Shown: piece by piece, positions 50,238 to 59,757 of the stretch
How positions within the stretch are numbered: the stretch's first letter is position 1
Layout: each line of letters opens with the position of its first letter
From: Clostridia bacterium
GTDB taxonomy: Bacteria; Bacillota_A; Clostridia; Oscillospirales; Acutalibacteraceae
DNA length: 64,000 nt
Assembly: GCA_017435305.1 (NCBI GenBank)
Contig: JAFSFH010000004.1
Span: forward strand, 5,133 to 69,132
Direction: 5' to 3'
Translations under genes and position numbers: made by a program
The notes under the pieces: model-generated
Seen by the model: only the letters and a program-made list of their open reading frames with translations
Told to the model about the DNA's origin: nothing
Database searches by the model: none

Positions 50238-51437
50238 ATGTTTAAGCGACACAAAACCAAGCAGACGGCAGAGCCGAAGACGCTGACCGCAGAACAAAAG
50301 CGGCGTATGCGCCGCAAGCGGGCACAGCGGCGCACGCTGCTGCGGACGCTGATACTGGTGGTGCTGTGCGTGGGCGTGATCCTGGTGATGTATAACTGGG
50401 ATTCCCTGGCGCCGGACCGTCTGCTCAGCGCGGCCGAGAATCTTTTGGGCATCGGTAGCGGTAGCTTCCCCGTGGATCTGTCCGGTACGAGCGTGTATCG
50501 GCTGGAGCGGGCGCAGGGGTATTACGCGGTGCTCACCGATAGCCATTTGATCTATTTAAACCGTACCGGCGCCGAGGTCAGCCGCCAGAGTCTGGCCTGC
50601 CCCACGGCACTGATGCAGACCGCCGGCCAGTACGTGCTGGTAGCGGAGCAGGGGGGGCATCGTCTTCACCTGAGCACCCGCAGTAAGGCGTTGCTGGAGA
50701 TGGAGACCGAGCAGGACATCCTCAACGTGGCTGTGAATAAGCAGGGGGATATGGCGGTGCTCACCGACGGTCCCCAGGGCTATGAGGTGCAGCTGAGCGT
50801 GTACAATAAGCACGGTCGCCTGCTGTATACCCGCAACCGCAACCACACGGTGACCCAGGTGGCTCTGTCGGAGGACGGCGCACAGGCGGCACTGCTGAGC
50901 GTGGCGGCACAGGACGGCAATCTGAACACCACGCTGGACGTTTTCTCGCTGAAGACCTCCGACCCCGACGCCCTGTGTTCCTACAAGGTCGAGGACGACC
51001 TGCTGTATCAGGTGGAGTATCTGGGCGGCGGTTGGGTGGCCGCCATCGGCGAGTCCTGCGCGGTGATGCTGGACACCTCCGATGGGTTGGCCACCGTGTA
51101 CGCACCGGACGGTATGCGTCTGCTGGGCTATGCGGTGGGGGATGACGGACTGGCGCTGGCGACCCGCACCTTTGGTGCCACCGGCGACGGTCAGGTGCAT
51201 CTGGTCAATACCGCGGGCGAGCTGGTGACGGCGGTGGATTTCACCGGTGAATTCCGCCACCTTACCGCCTATAAGGATACCTACGGTCTGCTGACCGATT
51301 CGGCGGTGTATCGCATCACCGCCGAGGGGGAGACCGGCTCTGCCCCCACCGACGCCGACGGGCGTCAGCTGGCATTGGACGAGGATATGGCTGTGGTGCT
51401 GGGGCTTAACCGCCTCACCGCCCATTCCTTTGAATAA
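50238..51437 (+). CDS. Membrane-anchored DUF5711-like protein
   Basis: 399 residues behind GGAGG. A basic cytosolic N-terminus (KRRMRRKRAQRRTLLR) leads to one membrane helix (about 38-54) and an extracellular beta-propeller-like domain with repeated strands (YYAVLTDSHLIYLNRTG, YVLVAEQGGHRLHL). This layout fits the DUF5711 family, whose function is unknown. It is 12 bases after truA. Confidence 0.65.
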   Translation: MFKRHKTKQTAEPKTLTAEQKRRMRRKRAQRRTLLRTLILVVLCVGVILVMYNWDSLAPDRLLSAAENLLGIGSGSFPVDLSGTSVYRLERAQGYYAVLTDSHLIYLNRTGAEVSRQSLACPTALMQTAGQYVLVAEQGGHRLHLSTRSKALLEMETEQDILNVAVNKQGDMAVLTDGPQGYEVQLSVYNKHGRLLYTRNRNHTVTQVALSEDGAQAALLSVAAQDGNLNTTLDVFSLKTSDPDALCSYKVEDDLLYQVEYLGGGWVAAIGESCAVMLDTSDGLATVYAPDGMRLLGYAVGDDGLALATRTFGATGDGQVHLVNTAGELVTAVDFTGEFRHLTAYKDTYGLLTDSAVYRITAEGETGSAPTDADGRQLALDEDMAVVLGLNRLTAHSFE

Positions 51438-51463
51438 AATCTACATAACCGGAGGAAAATGAT

Positions 51464-52183
51464 ATGGCATACGTTTTGGATATTGCGGTCATCCTTATTT
51501 TTGGACTGATGGTGTATTTCGGTCATCGGGACGGTCTCATTAAGACGCTGGCGGGTATGATCTCCTTTGTGGTGGCGCTGGTGCTGTCCACCGTGCTGGC
51601 GGGTCCCGTGGCGGACTACGCCTACGATAAGCTGGTGGAGCCGCCGGTGACGGCGGCGCTGGAGGCCCATCTGGGGGACAACAGTCCCGCGGCGGATACG
51701 CTGGATGCGGCGCTGGCAGAGATGCCCGCCTTTGTCACCAGCCAGTTGGCGGCGCAGGGCATCCACGACGGCGAAACCGCGCTGAAGTATATCAACCACG
51801 CGGAGAAGGGCGAGAGCGCCACCGACAGCGTGATGCGGCAGATCATCCAGCCGGTGACCGCGCCGGTGCTGGAGGTGCTGTGCTCGCTGGCGCTGTTCTT
51901 CCTGCTTCAGTTTATTATCTCGCTGCTGCTCAAGCTGCTGAACATACTGGCAAAAATACCGGTGCTCAAGCAGGCGAATAAGGCCCTGGGCATCGTGGCG
52001 GGCGTGGTGCAGGGTGCCCTGTGGGCGCTGCTGATCGCCACCCTCCTGCAGGCGGTGGCGGCCACCGGTCTGGTGCCGCTGTTGTCCACCGAGGTGGTGG
52101 AGTCCACCATCGTCGTTAAGTGGCTTAACCAGATCAACCCCCTGCAGACCTATTTGCTGGACCTGTTTACCGTGACGGCATAA
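51464..52183 (+). CDS. CvpA family membrane protein
   Basis: 239 residues. Four membrane segments; the N-terminal VLDIAVILIFGLMVYFGHRDGLIKTLAGMISF and the later FLLQFIISLLLKLLNILAKIPVLKQANKALGIVAGVVQG are the CvpA hallmarks. CvpA is linked to colicin V production in E. coli and to surface functions elsewhere; the role here is unknown. Confidence 0.87.
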   Translation: MAYVLDIAVILIFGLMVYFGHRDGLIKTLAGMISFVVALVLSTVLAGPVADYAYDKLVEPPVTAALEAHLGDNSPAADTLDAALAEMPAFVTSQLAAQGIHDGETALKYINHAEKGESATDSVMRQIIQPVTAPVLEVLCSLALFFLLQFIISLLLKLLNILAKIPVLKQANKALGIVAGVVQGALWALLIATLLQAVAATGLVPLLSTEVVESTIVVKWLNQINPLQTYLLDLFTVTA

Positions 52184-52219
52184 ATAGCGATATATCTAAA
52201 TACGTTCGAGGTGTAAGAT

Positions 52220-52819
52220 ATGCAAATTCTGAATGTCCGTTGGCAGTGGAATATCCCCAATGCCCTGTCCCTGTTCCGCATCCTGTTGGTGCCGGTGTTT
52301 CTGACGCTGTACCTGACGGGGCGGGAGGACTGGGCGTTCTGGACCCTGCTGGTTTCGGGCTTGACCGACGTGCTGGACGGCGTGATCGCCAGAAAATTCA
52401 ATATGATCACCGACTGCGGCAAGCTGTTGGATCCCATCTCCGACAAACTGACCCAGGTGGCGGTGGTGGTGGCGCTGGCCACCCACTATCCCGAGATACT
52501 TCCTCTGGCGGCGCTGTGCCTCGTTAAGGAGGGGTGTCAGGCCATCGGCGGCATCATCCTGCTGAAAAAGGGCTGTGAGGTTCGCGGGTCCAAATGGTTT
52601 GGCAAGCTGTCCACCGTGGTATTTTACGTGTGTATGCTGGTGCTGGTGGTGTGGGGCGACGTCCTGCCGCCCATGGCCGAGTGGGCGCTGATCGGCGTTG
52701 CCGGTGTGTGTATGCTGATCGCCTTTGCCGGCTATCTGCGGATGTTTATCCGCATCAGCCGTGGTGAGTGTGAGTCGGCAGCCGTTGCCGACACCGACGA
52801 GATCCCGGAGAAAGGGTAA
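52220..52819 (+). CDS. CDP-alcohol phosphatidyltransferase (PgsA-like)
   Basis: 199 residues with several membrane helices. The catalytic signature is complete: DGVIARKFNMITDCGKLLDP then ISDK, matching DGxxAR-x8-GxxxDxxxD. The start NIPNALSLFRILLVPVFLTLYL is typical of PgsA, which makes phosphatidylglycerol phosphate. A related alcohol acceptor cannot be excluded. Confidence 0.85.
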   Translation: MQILNVRWQWNIPNALSLFRILLVPVFLTLYLTGREDWAFWTLLVSGLTDVLDGVIARKFNMITDCGKLLDPISDKLTQVAVVVALATHYPEILPLAALCLVKEGCQAIGGIILLKKGCEVRGSKWFGKLSTVVFYVCMLVLVVWGDVLPPMAEWALIGVAGVCMLIAFAGYLRMFIRISRGECESAAVADTDEIPEKG

Positions 52820-52827
52820 TTGCAATT

Positions 52828-55101
52828 ATGATGCTGTGTGCAAAGTGTAAAAGTCGTCCGGCGGTGGTATTCGTCACCCGTATGGACGGCAACGAGAGCC
52901 ACAACGAGGGCTATTGCCTGCGTTGTGCCAAGGAGATGAACATCGGTCCCGTCAACCAGATGCTGGAGAAGTTCGGCATCAGCGACGAGGATATGGAGCA
53001 GATGGAGAGCCAGATGTCGGATATGCTGGCCATGGCCGAGGAGGAGGGCGCCGACGAGGAGGGATTTTCCCCCGGCGGAGCGCCGTCCTTCCCCTTCCTG
53101 CAGAATCTCTTTGGCGGTCCCCGTCCCGAGGGTGCAGCCCCCGCCGACGGCAAGACCGAGAAGAAAAAAGATAAGAAACAGGAGAAAAAGCGGAAGTTTC
53201 TGGATCAGTACTGCACCGATCTGACCGCCAAGGCGCGGGAGGGGCGTATGGACCCCACCATCGGTCGTCAGCGGGAGATCTACCGCGTCACCCAGATCCT
53301 CAGCCGCCGCACCACGAATAACCCCTGCCTCATCGGCGAGCCCGGCGTGGGTAAGACCGCCATCGCCGAGGGTCTGGCGGATCGCATCGCCCGCGGGCAG
53401 GTGCCGCCCCGTTTGCTGGGCAAGGAGGTGCACCTGCTGGATCTGACCGCTCTGGTGGCGGGCACCCAGTTCCGCGGACAGTTCGAGAGCCGCATTAAGG
53501 GCTTGGTGGACGAGGTCCGCGCGGCGGGCAACGTCATCCTGTTTATTGACGAGGTGCATAATCTGGTGGGCACCGGCGATGCGGAGGGCAGTATGTCCGC
53601 CGCCAACATCCTCAAGCCGGCGCTGTCCCGTGGCGAGATCCAGGTGATCGGCGCCACCACCTTTAACGAATATCGCAAGCATATTGAGAAGGATGCGGCG
53701 CTGGAGCGCCGGTTCCAGCCGGTGACGGTGGAGGAGCCCTCCATCGAGGCGGCCTGTGAGATCCTGCGGGGCGTGCGTCCCTATTACGAGGCCTATCACG
53801 GCGTCACCGTGACCGACGCATTGGTGCATCGGGCGGTGACCCTGTCCGAGCGGTATATCACCGATCGCTTCCTGCCGGATAAGGCCATCGACCTGCTGGA
53901 CGAGGCCTGCGCCGCCACGGCGCTGGCCAACAAAAAGGCGGACGAGTACGCCGCCCTGCAGCAGCAGCTGGCGGAGCTGTCCGCTCAGGAGGAAACGGCG
54001 ATGAACGCCGAGGCCATCGACTACGAGGCGCTGGCCAATATCCGCGCCGATATGGCAAAGGTGAACGAACAGGCGGACGCCATCCGCACCGCCGCCACCG
54101 CCGCCCCCGTCACCGAGGAGGCGCTGGCAAAGGTGATCGAATTGTGGACCGGCGTCCCTGCCTCGAAGATACAGGAGAGCGAATTGTCCCGCCTGTCCCA
54201 TCTGGAGGAGCACCTGAGCGCCCGGGTCATCGGGCAGCAGGAGGCGGTAGAGGCGGTGGCCGCCGCCATCCGCCGCAGTCGGGTGCAGATCGGTCCCCGC
54301 CGCCGTCCCGCGTCCTTCATTTTCGTGGGCTCCACCGGCGTGGGCAAGACCGAGCTGGTCAAGGTGTTGGCCGCCGAATTGTTCGACACTCCCGAGACCT
54401 TGATCCGGCTGGATATGTCCGAGTTTATGGAGAAACACGCCGTATCCCGCATCATCGGTGCCCCTCCCGGCTACGTGGGCTATGACGAGGCGGGTCAGCT
54501 GACCGAAAAGGTGCGGCGTAAGCCCTATTCGGTGATCCTGTTCGACGAGATCGAAAAGGCGCACCCCGACGTGCTGAACATCCTGCTTCAGATCCTGGAC
54601 GAGGGTCGGGTCACCGACGCCCACGGTCGTGTGGTGAATTTTGAGAATACGGTCATTGTGATGACTTCCAATGCCGGCAGCAACCTGAAGGATACCCTGA
54701 TGGGCTTCGGTCAGACCCAGGGCGAGGCGGCTAAGGAAAAGGCGATCAAGGCGCTGGGGGATTTCCTGCGCCCTGAGTTTATCGGTCGCGTGGACGAGGT
54801 GGTGTTCTTCCGCCCCCTGACCCGCGAGGATTTCGTGGAAATTGCCAAGCTGATGCTCACCGAGCTGGTGGAGCCGTTGGCGGCCCGCGGTATCACCCTG
54901 ACCTGGACCGACGCCGCGCTGAATGCGCTGGCCACCGAGGCTCACGGCGGCAAGCGGGGCGCCCGCGACCTGCGTAACGTGATCCGCCGTCGGGTGGAGA
55001 ACGTGCTGGCGCAGGAGTTGGTGGTCCGTCACGCCGACCCCTTCACGGCGGTGTCCATCGACGCCGACAGCGAGGGCAAGGTTACCGTCCTGTGCAACTA
55101 A
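52828..55101 (+). CDS. Clp ATPase with N-terminal zinc finger (ClpE-like)
   Basis: 757 residues. An N-terminal zinc finger with CAKC and CLRC (residues 4-32) marks the ClpE type; the usual double ClpN repeat is absent. Residues 70-115 are acidic and Met-rich. AAA domain 1 has GEPGVGKTAIAEGL and LFIDEVHNLVG, and AAA domain 2 has GSTGVGKTELVK and ILFDEIEKAHPDVLN. ClpE unfolds misfolded proteins for ClpP. No CtsR or McsAB genes are near. Confidence 0.88.
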   Translation: MMLCAKCKSRPAVVFVTRMDGNESHNEGYCLRCAKEMNIGPVNQMLEKFGISDEDMEQMESQMSDMLAMAEEEGADEEGFSPGGAPSFPFLQNLFGGPRPEGAAPADGKTEKKKDKKQEKKRKFLDQYCTDLTAKAREGRMDPTIGRQREIYRVTQILSRRTTNNPCLIGEPGVGKTAIAEGLADRIARGQVPPRLLGKEVHLLDLTALVAGTQFRGQFESRIKGLVDEVRAAGNVILFIDEVHNLVGTGDAEGSMSAANILKPALSRGEIQVIGATTFNEYRKHIEKDAALERRFQPVTVEEPSIEAACEILRGVRPYYEAYHGVTVTDALVHRAVTLSERYITDRFLPDKAIDLLDEACAATALANKKADEYAALQQQLAELSAQEETAMNAEAIDYEALANIRADMAKVNEQADAIRTAATAAPVTEEALAKVIELWTGVPASKIQESELSRLSHLEEHLSARVIGQQEAVEAVAAAIRRSRVQIGPRRRPASFIFVGSTGVGKTELVKVLAAELFDTPETLIRLDMSEFMEKHAVSRIIGAPPGYVGYDEAGQLTEKVRRKPYSVILFDEIEKAHPDVLNILLQILDEGRVTDAHGRVVNFENTVIVMTSNAGSNLKDTLMGFGQTQGEAAKEKAIKALGDFLRPEFIGRVDEVVFFRPLTREDFVEIAKLMLTELVEPLAARGITLTWTDAALNALATEAHGGKRGARDLRNVIRRRVENVLAQELVVRHADPFTAVSIDADSEGKVTVLCN

Positions 55102-55104
55102 AAT

Positions 55105-55149
55105 TAAAAAAGCACCCCGAGAGAATGCATCTCTCGGGGTGCTTTTTAC
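55105..55149. terminator. Bidirectional terminator between ClpE-like and cohesin-like genes
   Basis: AGCACCCCGAGAGA-ATGCA-TCTCTCGGGGTGCT with A and T tracts on both sides, between convergent genes. Confidence 0.92.
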
Positions 55150-55159
55150 TTATAAGGAA

Positions 55160-56596
55160 TTAGTGCTTGCCCTTGCCGCCGCCGTTGCACATACGGATGA
55201 CCAGCACCACCACAATGATGAGGATGGCTACCGCCACCGCTGCCGCGGCGCAGATGAGTATCACCTGCTGATACTGCTCGATAAAGGTGACGAAGGCGTT
55301 TTTCGCCGGCTTGGTCTCTGCCGGTGTCTGGGGCGCGGGCTGCTCCACCTCAATCGTGGCGGCGTGATACCGCTGGACGGTGCCCTCCGCCAGGTCGTAG
55401 GTATACAGACCGGTCTCGCCCTTGGGGTTGGTCAGCTGCAGGATGGCGTAGTCCGCCAGATCGGGGTCCTCATACACGTAGGCAGTGACGGTGCGCTCCC
55501 CCACGGGGACGGTGCCGGGTACGGTGCCCTCGGGTCCCGTTTCGGTATCGGTCAGATCGTGGATGGTGTACACCGCCTTTTTGTCGGTGATCTGCAGGAA
55601 GGGCTTGAGATCCTCGGACACGGTGTCGTAGATATAGAATGCGCCCTTGCCGTCCTCCTCGGTGGGGAGTAGGTATAACAGCGTCAGACCGGAGGCGGCC
55701 TGCTTGGCGGCGGGCACCTCTACGCCGTTGACCGCCGCGGTATCCCATTCAAATCCGGCAGGCAGCTTGGCATCGGGACGGGCGTCGGCGATGACCATAT
55801 TCTTGCCCTCCAGCAGCACCTCCAGCGCGTCGTCCGCGGGGGGAGCCTCGGTGGAGGAGGTGGGGTCACCGCCGGTGGTGGACTGCTGTGCCTCGCGGGT
55901 GAATACCACCGTGTATTTCTTCACGGTGCCGTTGGGGGCAGTGACCGTGATGACGCGGGTGGTCTTACCCACCGCCAGGTCCGCATTCTGGGTGATCTCG
56001 GTGCGGGCGTTGGGGTCGTTGGCGGAGTAGTTCAGCAGACCGCGGGTGACGGTGTAGGGCACCGATACGGTGTAGCTGGTGACGTTCTTGCTGAATGCGG
56101 GGGTCAGCGTCCCCTTGGAGGGACGCAGATAGGACAGGGTGGCGTCCCCCGATAGGGTGGGGTTGGTGGCGGATACCGACAGGCTCTTGGAGGGGGTGCC
56201 CAGCAGGGTCTCCGCATCGTCATAGAAGCCCTCGGTGGTCCACTTAAAGTCGCCGGCGCCGGGAGCGACGGCCTTGAGCTTAATGGTGACGGTCAGAGAT
56301 TTGGGTGCGTTGACCTCGTAGCACACGTAGGATACCTTCACGTTGCCGCCGCCGCCGTTGGCGGTGGCACCGCCGCAGGACACGTATTCAAAGGTCTTGG
56401 GATTGTAATAGAACATCGCGTCCATCGACCCGATGCCGGTGGCGTTGCTGAATTTGGCGGTGACGGTGACCGTCTTACCTACCGTGACGGTGGAGGCGTT
56501 GGCGGTGACGGTGGCAGAGCCGGCGGCGGATACGGGCAACACCGCCGGAACGGCGGTCAGCATCAGCGCCAGCAGGATACAGCATAGTTTTTTCAT
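55160..56596 (-). CDS. Membrane-anchored surface protein with cohesin-like domain
   Basis: 478 residues. A signal peptide ends near SAAGSA (residue 25). Residues about 28-150 look like a cohesin fold (VTVGKTVTVTAKFSNATGIG, AMFYYNPKTFEYV, VTIKLKAVAPGAGDFKW). Residues about 155-240 form a cadherin-like beta sandwich (PF12733 type; TVKKYTVVFTRE). A Thr/Pro linker and two small domains follow, then a C-terminal membrane helix and RMCNGGGKGKH. It lies next to a dockerin-bearing hydrolase and may be its docking partner. The cohesin call is by pattern only. Confidence 0.6.
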   Translation of the reverse strand: MKKLCCILLALMLTAVPAVLPVSAAGSATVTANASTVTVGKTVTVTAKFSNATGIGSMDAMFYYNPKTFEYVSCGGATANGGGGNVKVSYVCYEVNAPKSLTVTIKLKAVAPGAGDFKWTTEGFYDDAETLLGTPSKSLSVSATNPTLSGDATLSYLRPSKGTLTPAFSKNVTSYTVSVPYTVTRGLLNYSANDPNARTEITQNADLAVGKTTRVITVTAPNGTVKKYTVVFTREAQQSTTGGDPTSSTEAPPADDALEVLLEGKNMVIADARPDAKLPAGFEWDTAAVNGVEVPAAKQAASGLTLLYLLPTEEDGKGAFYIYDTVSEDLKPFLQITDKKAVYTIHDLTDTETGPEGTVPGTVPVGERTVTAYVYEDPDLADYAILQLTNPKGETGLYTYDLAEGTVQRYHAATIEVEQPAPQTPAETKPAKNAFVTFIEQYQQVILICAAAAVAVAILIIVVVLVIRMCNGGGKGKH

Positions 56597-56607
56597 AGTC
56601 GTTCACC

Positions 56608-58557
56608 TCAGGGTTGCAGGTCTTTGAGCAGACCCAAAATATAGCGCTGGGCGCGGCGCAGGTCCACGGAGTTGACCTTGCCGTCCCGATTGGCGTCGGC
56701 GGCGGTGAGGAAGTACCCCTCCACCTTGATGACGCCCAGGATGTGCCGCTGGGCACGGCGCAGGTCCACGGAGTTGACCTTGCCGTCGCCGTTGACGTCG
56801 CCGTAGATGACTACGGGATAGCTGGCGGTGAGTCTTTTATCGTTATCGTACACCCGCAGGATGTCGCCGGTGGCGACGGCGCCGTCGGTCTTTTTACTGC
56901 CGGCGGCGGTGTAGAGGGCGGCGGTGCCGTTCTTCACCTTAACGGCGGAGAGAAAATCCTTCGCCGTGGTGGCAGGTTGTACGCCGGTGACCGTCTCGCC
57001 CACGGTGTAGCTGCCGCTGACCGAGGGGGTCGGGGTGTTGTCACCGGAGGTGCCGCCATCCTCGGGGGCGATGATGGTGACGGTGTAGGTGCGGGTCTGA
57101 CCGCTGGTGGCGGTGACGGTGATGGGGAATACGTTTTCTCCCGGCTTCAGCGTCTTGGTGCCGGTGCCCACCACCTTAGCGCTGCTGTAGTTTTTGGTGG
57201 CGGAGATCTTCACGCTGGTGACGGAGGGGTCGGTGATCTCGCCCGTATAGGTCTTGACGTAGCGGTCAAAGGTGGGTGAGAGGGTGCATCCCGTCACCGT
57301 GATCTTGTCCAGGAAGTTGTTGTTGTTGCCGGTCTTGGGGGGCAGGGTGGTGGCCTCCTCAGGCATGGTCTTGTATACGGGGATGATGAAGGTCAGCGCG
57401 CCCGCCTTTTCGGCGTCGGTGGCGCTATTTGCGCGGATGCGACCCTCGGAGGAGGGAGCCTGCACGTTGGTCATATACTGGTGGTTGTACAGGTTTTCGC
57501 CCGCCACGTTGAATTTTTGATAGTACAGGGTGTTTTGCCCTTTGTTGATATAGCCGCTGCCGATCTTTTCGGCGCTGCCCAGCAGGCACTTGTAGGGGCT
57601 GTCCCATCCCGCCTGCTTGGCGTAGATGGCGCCGTTGGTCACCGCCCCGTGATAGGCGCCGTATTGGCTGCCTGCGTAGGCGCCGTAGTTGAAGAAATTG
57701 TAATAGCCGGAATAGTCGGTGCCGTCGTCCCCCACGAAGTCGCCGTCGATCTTACTGCCCTCCTGGGTCATACGGGTGGCCAGGAAATAAGCGCTGACCG
57801 TGGTCTCCTTGGCGGCCTTGAGCAGGTCTTCGGCGTACTTGTCGTACCGGCTGGGCAGGATGGCCTTGACCCCTGCCAGAGTCTGGGTGTCGGAGTATTG
57901 CAGATCCTCAAACTGGAATATGTAGGTCTCATCCAGGAAATTGCGGGGATCCATATAATAGGATACCACCTGCTTACAGGCGGTCACCCAGCCGCCGGAG
58001 TCCACCGGCACGTAGGTTTTGGTGGTCCAGTTATAGGCACCCTTTTCCATAGACATCCAGGATTCGGGTGTGGTGATGGCGTTTTTCAGCGCGCGGCTCT
58101 CCTCGTTGGTGGCCCGCTTCCAGGTCATAGAGAGGTGCTGCGCCTTGAATATCCAGGTGGGGTGCTGCGCCCACAGTTGACGGAGCTTTACTTTATAAGT
58201 TTCGGGAAATTTCTGGGCGGTGAGATACGCCTCAAACTCCTCGTCGGTCTGATAGTCCACGTTGATGCGGATGTATTGGGCGCTGGAGTAGCCGGTTTTG
58301 CCGCTGGGGGTGGTCACCTTGTACCAGGTGATGCCGCCGGCCTCCTTGGTATCCAGGATGGTCACCACGTCGCCGTTGACCAGCTTGTCCAGCACCGTGG
58401 CGGAGGTGGAGGCCGACTCCCGCACGTACAGCTTGCTGTCGGCGTCGATGCCGAATACGGTGCCGGTGACGACGGTGTCCGCCGCCTGCACGCCGAAGGC
58501 GACGGTGCCCATCAGCAGACACAGGCACAATAGGGCGCAGAGCGCTCGTTTCATCAT
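56608..58557 (-). CDS. Secreted N-acetylglucosaminidase with SH3, cadherin-like and dockerin domains
   Basis: 649 residues from the ATG at 58557, which has AAAGGAGG eight bases upstream. Signal peptide (residues 1-26), SH3-type domain (SKLYVRESASTSATVLDKL), catalytic glucosaminidase domain (about 115-400; FLATRMTQEGSKIDG, FNFGAYAG), PF12733-type sandwich (PTFDRYVKTYTGEI), and two C-terminal dockerin repeats, GDVNGDGKVNSVDLRRAQR and DANRDGKVNSVDLRRAQR. It should cut the glycan strands of peptidoglycan. Dockerins bind cohesins with calcium; a cohesin-like protein is encoded 11 bases downstream. Confidence 0.82.
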   Translation of the reverse strand: MMKRALCALLCLCLLMGTVAFGVQAADTVVTGTVFGIDADSKLYVRESASTSATVLDKLVNGDVVTILDTKEAGGITWYKVTTPSGKTGYSSAQYIRINVDYQTDEEFEAYLTAQKFPETYKVKLRQLWAQHPTWIFKAQHLSMTWKRATNEESRALKNAITTPESWMSMEKGAYNWTTKTYVPVDSGGWVTACKQVVSYYMDPRNFLDETYIFQFEDLQYSDTQTLAGVKAILPSRYDKYAEDLLKAAKETTVSAYFLATRMTQEGSKIDGDFVGDDGTDYSGYYNFFNYGAYAGSQYGAYHGAVTNGAIYAKQAGWDSPYKCLLGSAEKIGSGYINKGQNTLYYQKFNVAGENLYNHQYMTNVQAPSSEGRIRANSATDAEKAGALTFIIPVYKTMPEEATTLPPKTGNNNNFLDKITVTGCTLSPTFDRYVKTYTGEITDPSVTSVKISATKNYSSAKVVGTGTKTLKPGENVFPITVTATSGQTRTYTVTIIAPEDGGTSGDNTPTPSVSGSYTVGETVTGVQPATTAKDFLSAVKVKNGTAALYTAAGSKKTDGAVATGDILRVYDNDKRLTASYPVVIYGDVNGDGKVNSVDLRRAQRHILGVIKVEGYFLTAADANRDGKVNSVDLRRAQRYILGLLKDLQP

Positions 58558-58742
58558 GGGGGTGACCTCCTTTCCGAAAAATGCTACAGAATATACCATT
58601 ATATATGTATATTCTACAGAAAAACCCATAAAAGGTCAAGAGGGATACGGCACTTTGCTTTTTTTACCAAATCCTCTTTACTTTTGCACGGTTTTGGTCT
58701 ACAATGGGGGATAGTTATTTTGTTTGGAGAGAGGATCCGATT

Positions 58743-59342
58743 ATGGCATATTTTCCGTTATCTTGGGCAATTACGATCTATTTGGTGATGAACGCTGTGG
58801 GCGTAGCACTGCTGCTGTGGGACCGCCACCTGGCGCGCAGCCGCAGCCGTAAGTGGGTCAATGAGCTGCTGCTGCAGTTCGTGGGTCTGCTGGGCGGCGC
58901 CACGGGTATGACGGCGGTGATGTTTGCCACCCGTCATAAGTTGCGCAAGCCGAAGTTTTATATGACCCTGCCGCTGATGACCCTGGTGCATATCGCCCTG
59001 CTGACGGTGGTGGCGATGTTCGGCCCTCACTACGATATTAAGATCGAGATCGAGGTCACCTATGTGTTACTGTATCTGGCGGTGGTGAGCGGCGTGGGAA
59101 TGGTGCTCACCTTTGTGGATAAGCACAGAGCCCGCTGTGACATCGAGCGCCTGTCCGAGGACACCTTGATGCTGTGGGCCGGTCTGGGCGGTGCGGCGGC
59201 TATGCTGCTGACCATGCTCAGCATCCGCCACAAGACCAGGCATATCAAGTTTATGCTGGGTCTGCCCATTATGATCCTTATCCAGGGCGGTCTGTTCTTC
59301 TGCCTGTGGACGTTCAGCGACGTGGTTTGGTTCTACTATTGA
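58743..59342 (+). CDS. Membrane protein made of two DUF1294-like units
   Basis: 199 residues from the ATG at 58743; the ATG at 58704 lacks a ribosome binding site. DUF1294 proteins are normally about 90 residues. Here two units follow each other: LLLWDRHLARSRSRKWVNE with LLGGATGMTAVMFATRHKLRKPKF, and LTFVDKHRARCDIERLSED with GGAAAMLLTMLSIRHKTRHIKF. Each has two membrane segments. Function is unknown; the duplication probably arose by gene fusion. Confidence 0.78.
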   Translation: MAYFPLSWAITIYLVMNAVGVALLLWDRHLARSRSRKWVNELLLQFVGLLGGATGMTAVMFATRHKLRKPKFYMTLPLMTLVHIALLTVVAMFGPHYDIKIEIEVTYVLLYLAVVSGVGMVLTFVDKHRARCDIERLSEDTLMLWAGLGGAAAMLLTMLSIRHKTRHIKFMLGLPIMILIQGGLFFCLWTFSDVVWFYY

Positions 59343-59352
59343 TGGTAGCCTC

Positions 59353-59381
59353 TTGACAAAATCCACTGTGCGGTATACAAT
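59353..59381 (+). promoter_or_regulatory. Strong promoter before the DUF6514-like gene
   Basis: TTGACA, a 17-base spacer and TACAAT. Transcription should start near 59388, so the upstream GTG at 59384 cannot be the start codon of the next gene. Confidence 0.82.
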
Positions 59382-59416
59382 ATGTGCATAACATTCACAT
59401 ATTGCGAGGCGATTAC

Positions 59417-59662
59417 GTGGACGGTCAACAATGGGAGATGATACAGGGGACCTGCGGCACCGAGGGTGCCGAGGGGGTGCCCACCTACGGTGTGGCGGTG
59501 CGCCACCCTGACGGCAGCACGTGGACCTGGTCGGACGTGGATACCGATCCTGCGGTGGTGGCGGTTCTTTTGGAGCGGCTGCGGCTATGCCGACCGGAGC
59601 CGTGTCACTATGGAGATATGGTGCTGGATTTCATCCACCAGGTCGCCGCGGGCGAATTGTAA
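59417..59662 (+). CDS. Small DUF6514-like protein
   Basis: 81 residues starting at GTG 59417, the first start downstream of the promoter with a GAGGCG site. TYGVAVRHPDGSTWTWSDVDTD and CRPEPCHYGDMVLDFIHQV match the pattern of a short clostridial family with a YGIAV strand and a C-terminal HxxDxVxDFL helix. Cytosolic; role unknown. Confidence 0.55.
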   Translation: MDGQQWEMIQGTCGTEGAEGVPTYGVAVRHPDGSTWTWSDVDTDPAVVAVLLERLRLCRPEPCHYGDMVLDFIHQVAAGEL

Positions 59663-59667
59663 AAACC

Positions 59668-59698
59668 TCTTGCTTTTATAAAAGGTATGTGATACAAT
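59668..59698 (+). promoter_or_regulatory. nrdR promoter
   Basis: TTGCTT, a 17-base spacer and TACAAT (near 59669-59698), about 60 bases before the nrdR start. The leader holds GAGGGGG as ribosome binding site. Confidence 0.75.
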
Positions 59699-59757
59699 AT
59701 CTAGTATGTAAACGGCGATAATTCCGTCGCCGACCACATTTAGAGGGGGTACTTGAT

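Noticed and set aside
52732..55032. A 766-codon open frame on the minus strand
   Set aside because: It is antisense to the ClpE-like gene, whose product has full AAA motifs; the minus product has no recognisable domain.
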